Shown here: positions 59,768-64,000 of the stretch, piece by piece
Layout: the number at the start of each line of letters is the position of its first letter
How positions within the stretch are numbered: the first letter of the stretch is position 1
DNA from: Nitratireductor arenosus
Lineage (GTDB): Bacteria > Pseudomonadota > Alphaproteobacteria > Rhizobiales > Rhizobiaceae
Direction of reading: 5' to 3'
Length of the DNA: 64,000 nucleotides
NCBI RefSeq assembly: GCF_009742725.1
Contig: NZ_WPHG01000003.1
Location: forward strand, 372,001 to 436,000
Position numbers and translations under genes: made by a program
Notes under the pieces: generated by a model
Told to the model about the DNA's origin: nothing
Databases searched by the model: none
Seen by the model: only the letters and a program-made list of their open reading frames with translations

Positions 59768-61126
59768 CTATTCGGCCGCAACGCCGAGGTCGGACTGGCG
59801 GTCGGCGTCCGCGCTGTCGTTGCCGGCAATGGCCGAACACGCGGCCGCCGCGGCGTAGCCGCCGCTGACAAGAGCGGGGATCAGGCCGCGAAACCGTCCG
59901 ACGGCGTCGCCGCAAAACCAGATGTTTTCCGCCGGGCCCTTCAGGTCGAGATCGTTGCGCGGAAACGCGCCGACGCCCTCGATGGCGGGAAACAGACAAA
60001 CGGTTTCCGCCGAATAGAGATCGGGAAACTGATCAACCAGAACCCTCAGGCTGCCGGCCAGGATCGCATGCAGCTCGGCATGCAGCATCGCGGCGATGTT
60101 GCCCCGGCGGAACTCCGCGCGCGGATGCCACGGCCGTCCGTCGAGCCCGGGCGTGCCCGTCGGGGTTCGGTCCAGAAATTCCGGCAGCGGCTGCCATAGC
60201 GCGCTGCCGCTGCCTGCGATCGCCGCCTGGTAGTGCCGCCAGATGCGCCTGCCTTTTTCGACCGCGTCGCCGGAAAAGCGTGCCAGAAGACCGAAATTGG
60301 AAAAGCCGGAAGGCGGGCCGTCGGAGCGGCCTGACAGGGCCGAAGGCCCGTTATAGGGAATAAGCCAGACCTCGCCATTGCGGCAGGTGCAGAAGGTTCT
60401 GACCTCGGTGCCGAGCGCGTTGATGATGTATTTGACGTCGGGCCTGTCGACCGCGTTCAGGAAACCGACGCGGTTGGGGTGCTCGATCCGGATACCGAAT
60501 TCATATCTGAGCTCGGTCGTGGGCACGAGCCCCGGCATCAGGCTTGCCGTCGCTTGTGGGCCGAAACGGCCGGTGGCGACGATGATATGGCTGAAGTTCT
60601 CGTCGCGGGTAAAGCCGCCGGCCGGTCTGCTTCGCACTGTATAGCCCGTGCCGTGCCGGCTCACCTGTTCGACCGTCGTGCCGGTTCTGATCCACGGCCG
60701 GTAGTCGCGGCTCAGCGCGGCGATCAGTTCGGCCCGTTGTGCCAGCGTGCCGTAGCTCGACGGATAGTCCTTGGTTGTGATCGGGTCCCCGGTCCAGACG
60801 AAGTCGCCGCCATCTGCCCGGTCAGTGACCGGAACCTTGATGCCGACGCCGTCGAGCAGGGCGCTGATCTGGTCGTAGGCCGACCACAGCCGGTCCTTGT
60901 CGCGCAGCCGGTAGAGATGGGAGCCGGACGGGTGGAAGCTGAACTTGCCGTCGGAAAACAGGCCGGCGCCGCCGATGCCGCATCCGAGCTCGTCGGCCCT
61001 GTCGTGATGGCGCTCCTCCAGCGCCCGGCCGGCCTCGAACAGGCGAAACTCGATCCCGCTGGCGGCCAGGCAAAACGCCGCCGCCAGTCCCGCCGGTCCG
61101 CCGCCGATGATAGCAATACGCGCCAT
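59768..61126 (-). CDS. FAD-dependent oxidoreductase (COG2509-like)
   Basis: A 452-residue flavoprotein. The FAD-binding motif is MARIAIIGGGPAGLAAAFCLA; the segment LGCGIGGAGLFSDGKFSFHPSG matches the COG2509 group of uncharacterised FAD dehydrogenases. The C-terminal part has IEGVGAFPRNDLDLKGP and the second FAD contact NIWFCGDAVGRFRGL. AGGAG precedes the ATG at 61126. The natural substrate of this group is unknown. It is encoded 55 bases from the kinase-like gene and 115 from the nucleotidyltransferase gene. Confidence 0.85.
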   Translation of the reverse strand: MARIAIIGGGPAGLAAAFCLAASGIEFRLFEAGRALEERHHDRADELGCGIGGAGLFSDGKFSFHPSGSHLYRLRDKDRLWSAYDQISALLDGVGIKVPVTDRADGGDFVWTGDPITTKDYPSSYGTLAQRAELIAALSRDYRPWIRTGTTVEQVSRHGTGYTVRSRPAGGFTRDENFSHIIVATGRFGPQATASLMPGLVPTTELRYEFGIRIEHPNRVGFLNAVDRPDVKYIINALGTEVRTFCTCRNGEVWLIPYNGPSALSGRSDGPPSGFSNFGLLARFSGDAVEKGRRIWRHYQAAIAGSGSALWQPLPEFLDRTPTGTPGLDGRPWHPRAEFRRGNIAAMLHAELHAILAGSLRVLVDQFPDLYSAETVCLFPAIEGVGAFPRNDLDLKGPAENIWFCGDAVGRFRGLIPALVSGGYAAAAACSAIAGNDSADADRQSDLGVAAE

Positions 61127-61241
61127 GTCCAAGCTCCTGCGATCAAGGTTCGTGCGCCGGCCGGTTCGGCCAGGCTGATGGTCGTTGCGCCCCATGGAAG
61201 AGTGTGGCCGCCGCGTCTTGGCGCGGGTCGGTATCGCGCCG

Positions 61242-62360
61242 TCAGGCGAGGGCGAAATCGTTCACCACCACGCGCGACAGCAGCTTGGGGATCAGATCGC
61301 CATAGTCGCCCGGGTCGGGAATGCTCTTCTGGTTCGGCATCAAAAGCGCAATCACATGGTCCGGGACCGGTGTTTCGAACAAACGCCTTTGCTGTTCGAA
61401 GACGTAAAACAGCGCCGAGGCAAAACCGTATTTGCGGGCCACGAGTAGCAGTTCGGCCCAGTCGATCGCCTCCTGGTGGTGGCGCACCAGCGCATCGATG
61501 TCGCCCAGCATATACGGCTTGACCGTGCCGTGCTGGAAGGCCTCGAAATAGGCGCGCGCGGCGCTGAACCACAGCGCGGTCGTCGGCCCCTGGCACCGGA
61601 CGGCCTGCCCGAGCACGGTTTCCGGCCCCGCGCCGCGCCACACGTCTTCCTCCTCGACCCCGTCGGCCAGGCCGAAATGGATGTCGACGAAGACCGGCAT
61701 CGAAACCGTGCCGTCGCCTTGGACGAAGGATTTTATCTGCCGCTGCCGCCACGCTCTGGGCAGCAGGCTGGCGTCGAAATCGGGCCGGACCGTCTCCACC
61801 TTGGTCACCGAGTGCAGGGCGTATTTATGTGCGAGCGTATTCTTGGTGATCCGGCGGAACATATGGGTGAAGGTTCCGTTGGCGGGATCGAACACGCCGT
61901 GTTTGAAGCCGAGCCCGTAGAGCGCCTTCTGGACGCGCCACAAATCTTTCGGCCGCACCATGATGTCGAGATCCTGCATCGGCCGCGAAACCGGATCCGG
62001 AAAGAGGGTCGCCGCCACCAGCGCGCCCTTGAAGATGTAGTAGTCGATGCCGGCGGTCTGGAACGTGTTGAGTATCTGTGCCAGCAGCCGGAACTGGACG
62101 ATCGAACGGAGTTCGGAAAGCTTCGACCACCCGGCCATGTAGCCCGGCACCCAGTCGGGGATGTTTCGCCAGGCGCCCAGGCGGTCGAGATGAAACCGGC
62201 ACAGCGGGATCGTCTGATAGGTTTCGGCTCGCCACAGCACATAGGCCCAGTCCATGTCCTGGCGGGTGAGGCGTACGAGCCGCTCGTCGCCGGCATCGTC
62301 GAGCCGCGGACGACAGGTCAAAAGCAGAAAGGTTTCCTCACGAGAAAGGTGGATCATCAT
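61242..62360 (-). CDS. Nucleotidyltransferase family protein
   Basis: A 372-residue protein of the PF14907-type nucleotidyltransferase group. The active region YYIFKGALVAATLFPDP, RPMQDLDIMVRPKDLW carries the two metal-binding Asp (DLDIMV) of the polymerase-beta fold, and the Lys-Gly start of that motif is intact. The C-terminal half is helical with HFGLAD and KPYMLGDIDALVRHH. Members often occur in peptide or natural-product maturation loci (some lasso-peptide clusters). The stop of the next cassette gene lies 12 bases upstream, so they are cotranscribed. Confidence 0.83.
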   Translation of the reverse strand: MMIHLSREETFLLLTCRPRLDDAGDERLVRLTRQDMDWAYVLWRAETYQTIPLCRFHLDRLGAWRNIPDWVPGYMAGWSKLSELRSIVQFRLLAQILNTFQTAGIDYYIFKGALVAATLFPDPVSRPMQDLDIMVRPKDLWRVQKALYGLGFKHGVFDPANGTFTHMFRRITKNTLAHKYALHSVTKVETVRPDFDASLLPRAWRQRQIKSFVQGDGTVSMPVFVDIHFGLADGVEEEDVWRGAGPETVLGQAVRCQGPTTALWFSAARAYFEAFQHGTVKPYMLGDIDALVRHHQEAIDWAELLLVARKYGFASALFYVFEQQRRLFETPVPDHVIALLMPNQKSIPDPGDYGDLIPKLLSRVVVNDFALA

Positions 62361-62372
62361 CCCGCTCCCGCA

Positions 62373-62774
62373 CTAGGTTTTCTGTGATGACTTCTTCGAT
62401 TTGCTTTCGTCTTCGGGGGAGGCGGCTTCAGCTCCGGCGGCCGCGTCGCCATAGTGGCGCAGAAGCTGCCTGTACTGATCGAGCTGCTGGTCGAATTCGG
62501 CGAAATCGCGGTCGAAACCCTGGCCGAAGATTTCTTCCAGATTGGTCTGGCCCGCCGCCGCGCCCTCGGCGTCCTGCGCGGTCAGGTGCACGGCGTTGGA
62601 GGCGAGCGCGCTGAACGGAAACAGCGCCGGCACGTCGCTGTCGCGTCCGTTTTTGCGCCCCATATTCGCGCCGATATCCTGCAGGATCGGCACGGCCAGC
62701 TTGCCCGAAAGGGTGATCACAAAGGTTCCGTCATTCTCCTCGACGGTGTACCCGAACAACAGACCGTCGCCCAT
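62373..62774 (-). CDS. Unrecognised 133-residue acidic protein
   Basis: I do not recognise a family. The N-terminal 45 residues look like two or three beta strands (MGDGLLFGYTVEENDGTFV, ITLSGKLAVPILQDIG). The middle is helical and acidic with Gln and Asp repeats (EIFGQGFDRDFAEFDQQLD). The tail is low complexity, rich in Ala, Glu, Ser and Lys. No signal peptide or membrane segment. It is tightly coupled to the nucleotidyltransferase gene. It could be a carrier, a scaffold or a peptide substrate of the cassette enzymes. Confidence 0.6.
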   Translation of the reverse strand: MGDGLLFGYTVEENDGTFVITLSGKLAVPILQDIGANMGRKNGRDSDVPALFPFSALASNAVHLTAQDAEGAAAGQTNLEEIFGQGFDRDFAEFDQQLDQYRQLLRHYGDAAAGAEAASPEDESKSKKSSQKT

Positions 62775-62851
62775 CCTTGCCTCCCATGGTTGTATGGTTC
62801 ACTACGGTACGGAGCGCCTCCGTGACCGGACGCGCTCCGTGGTCGCCGGTG

Positions 62852-63136
62852 TCATGCGCGCGCGCGCTGAACGGAAAAGGACCTGCGGCGCAAGGCATTG
62901 CCGCGTTTCCACAGCCGGACCTCGGCCTTCGACAGGGCAAGCGCCCTGCGGCCCATTGCCAGCATCGCCCAGTATTTCTTCCGGTTGCCGCGATATTTGT
63001 GACGCTTGGCGAGCGCGAAGCAGTTCCGCGCCAGCTTCAGGTGACGGCCGGCCGGAGATGCCCAGAACCGAGTGGAGCGTTTCGCAGCCGGCTTGGCGCG
63101 GGCTGCCTGCAAAAACGGATTTCGCGAATAGGCCAT
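62852..63136 (-). CDS. Unrecognised very basic 94-residue protein
   Basis: A small protein with strong ribosome site GGAGG before the ATG at 63136. It is extremely rich in Arg, Lys and Ala (KPAAKRSTRFWASPAGRHLK, KRHKYRGNRKKYWAMLAMG, RRRSFSVQRARA), has no Cys and no hydrophobic segment. Such composition suggests nucleic-acid binding, a modified peptide or an antimicrobial-like product. It is the first gene of the minus-strand cassette. No family recognised. Confidence 0.6.
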   Translation of the reverse strand: MAYSRNPFLQAARAKPAAKRSTRFWASPAGRHLKLARNCFALAKRHKYRGNRKKYWAMLAMGRRALALSKAEVRLWKRGNALRRRSFSVQRARA

Positions 63137-63438
63137 GCTTTCTCCTCCTTCCTGAACCGGCTCAAGATAAAACAACCATAGGTAGCGGTCAACAAAAATA
63201 CTTTATCTTAAGTAGCAGGAACGGATGAAGGACGGGCGCCGGCCGAACGGGTTTCTTCGCGATCTTGCGTTCGGACATGCGGCGGTGCGCGCGTCACCTT
63301 TGTCGCGCGTGCGATGCTTTCCGATTGACCACGGTCGCCAGGCTTTGCAGTTTGATCGCCCAGAGCGGCTACCGGCTTTCGTGAAAGATCATGCCGCGAC
63401 GGCAACATTGACCGTAATGGCGGGCCGTCGAAGCGCCG
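63137..63438. other. Intergenic region with AT-rich palindrome
   Basis: This gap of about 300 bases lies between the basic-protein gene and the end of the MarR gene, both on the minus strand. The left end (63175-63215) is AT-rich against a GC-rich background and includes TACTTTATCTTAAGTA (63199-63214), an imperfect palindrome with TACTT and AAGTA arms, which may be a promoter and operator for the cassette. No gene seen in the rest. Confidence 0.45.
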
Positions 63439-63933
63439 TCACACTCGAGGCAGGCTGTGCGGTGCGCGGCTCAGCCTGTTGTTACCGTCCGCCATCTTGG
63501 CAAGCAATCCGATCAGCTGGGTGCGTTCGGACGAGGATAAGGGCTCGACCATGCGCTCCTGCGCCTGGCGGGCGAGCGGCAGCGCCCTGGCCAGCAGGTC
63601 GCGGCCGGCCCCGGTGATGGCGACGATCTTGGAGCGGCGGTCCTTGCGCGAGGGCGTGCGCGTGACGAGGTCGCGTTGCGCCAGTTTGCCGAGAACGACC
63701 ACGATCGTCGTGCGGTCGAGGGCGGCGACGCGGCCGAGACTGGCCTGGTCCATCGCGCCGAACCGATCGAGCGCCGCGAGCAGGCCGAATTGCAGCGGCG
63801 TCAGGTCGACGGCGCTACACTCGTCCAGAAAGACCGCGACCCCGATCTGGTGGCATCGCCGCAGCAAATGCCCCGGCATGTCGAGGAAATTGTCTTCCTC
63901 GCCGCGTTCGGTGGTCGCGGCCCGGTCGTTCAT
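63439..63933 (-). CDS. MarR family transcriptional regulator
   Basis: A 164-residue winged-helix regulator. The core shows HLLRRCHQIGVAVFLDECSA, LTPLQFGLLAALDRFGAMDQASLG, LDRTTIVVVLGKLAQRDLVTRTPS and DRRSKIVAITGAGRDLL, the standard MarR DNA-binding and dimer regions. The ATG at 63933 overlaps the stop of the FAH-type gene (ATGA), so they are cotranscribed. MarR regulators next to FAH enzymes commonly respond to aromatic acids. It could also act on the palindrome at 63199-63214. Confidence 0.9.
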   Translation of the reverse strand: MNDRAATTERGEEDNFLDMPGHLLRRCHQIGVAVFLDECSAVDLTPLQFGLLAALDRFGAMDQASLGRVAALDRTTIVVVLGKLAQRDLVTRTPSRKDRRSKIVAITGAGRDLLARALPLARQAQERMVEPLSSSERTQLIGLLAKMADGNNRLSRAPHSLPRV

Positions 63934-64000
63934 GCCTCGGGCTCGCCGATGGTGGTGGTGATCGTGCCGAGGCCCTCGATCGCGACCGCGCATTCGTCGC
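63930..64000 (-). CDS. C-terminal end of a fumarylacetoacetate-hydrolase-type protein
   Basis: Only the last 23 codons are inside the window, reading DECAVAIEGLGTITTTIGEPEA and a TGA at 63932-63930. The pattern E-x-x-I-x-G-(L/I)-G-x-(L/I)-x-x-x-(I/V) is the usual C-terminus of FAH-superfamily hydrolases and decarboxylases. The stop overlaps the MarR start. The rest of the gene lies to the right of the window, so assignment depends on a short segment. Confidence 0.6.
   Translation of the reverse strand, partial: DECAVAIEGLGTITTTIGEPEA

Noticed and set aside
59713-59871. Longer start for the kinase-like protein
   Set aside because: The extra residues are low complexity and antisense-like over the flavoprotein gene; a GTG at 59712 with GAGGAG directly precedes the P-loop region.
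1-64000. CRISPR array, insertion sequences, tRNA genes or integration sites
   Set aside because: I looked for regular short repeats, terminal inverted repeats with transposase-like genes and tRNA-like arms and saw none. The only repeats are the operator copies, the ACP duplication and short regulatory repeats.

Overview
The window is a 64 kb piece of a GC-rich bacterial chromosome. Gene style points to an alphaproteobacterium, probably Hyphomicrobiales: DUF1446/DUF4387 pairs, many LysR regulators next to ABC importers, PliG/PliI-like proteins with an SH3 domain, and tight ATGA overlaps. That placement is an inference from gene content; no rRNA or marker gene is present. I saw no tRNA, insertion sequence, phage gene or CRISPR array.

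1-28 kb: one regulon mixing sugar metabolism and a trans-AT polyketide synthase. It holds an altronate-dehydratase-type enzyme (partial), an L-rhamnose mutarotase-family protein, a GntR/FCD regulator, a complete sugar ABC importer (ATPase, two permeases, binding protein), a natural-product-type luciferase-like monooxygenase, a stand-alone ketosynthase lacking one catalytic His, a COG3618 lactonase-type amidohydrolase, an Sfp-type phosphopantetheinyl transferase and a free acyltransferase. A 2816-residue PKS follows (adaptor-GNAT-ACP-KS-DH-KR-MT-ACP-ER). Reading back toward it from about 28 kb are a KS protein and an ACP-KS-KR-ACP-ACP protein. Seven copies of a near-palindromic 18-bp site (best form TGTTATACTAACATAACA) sit in five intergenic regions of this block, several of them on candidate promoters. 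I infer that the local GntR protein controls sugar uptake, sugar-acid catabolism and polyketide synthesis together. No thioesterase is present, so the release step is open.

28-36.3 kb: a minus-strand operon for lysine breakdown through pipecolate and 2-aminoadipate: L-pipecolate oxidase-type flavoprotein, aminotransferase, ALDH7-type semialdehyde dehydrogenase, FAD-linked 2-hydroxy-acid dehydrogenase, and HglS (2-oxoadipate dioxygenase/decarboxylase). A LysR gene is divergent. Together they can carry pipecolate to 2-oxoglutarate.

36.4-48.1 kb: a second catabolic island. A PotD-like binding protein and a LysR regulator diverge. Then come AtuA/DUF1446, DUF4387, a PotABC-like importer, a CaiB-type CoA-transferase, a thiolase-fold protein without its nucleophilic Cys, a DUF35 partner, an ornithine cyclodeaminase/mu-crystallin-family protein and an MFS exporter. 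The substrate is unknown.

48.3-58.7 kb: envelope functions. These are a large MscS-family channel, a LysR regulator, a Tat-exported L,D-transpeptidase, an LprI/MliC-type protein, an M13 metallopeptidase, two lipoproteins, a DUF3955 membrane protein and two PliG/PliI-like lysozyme-inhibitor-fold proteins.

59-64 kb: an unfamiliar minus-strand cassette (thymidylate-kinase-like protein, COG2509-like flavoprotein, nucleotidyltransferase, a 133-residue protein and a very basic 94-residue protein), then a MarR regulator overlapping the end of a fumarylacetoacetate-hydrolase-type gene that runs off the window.
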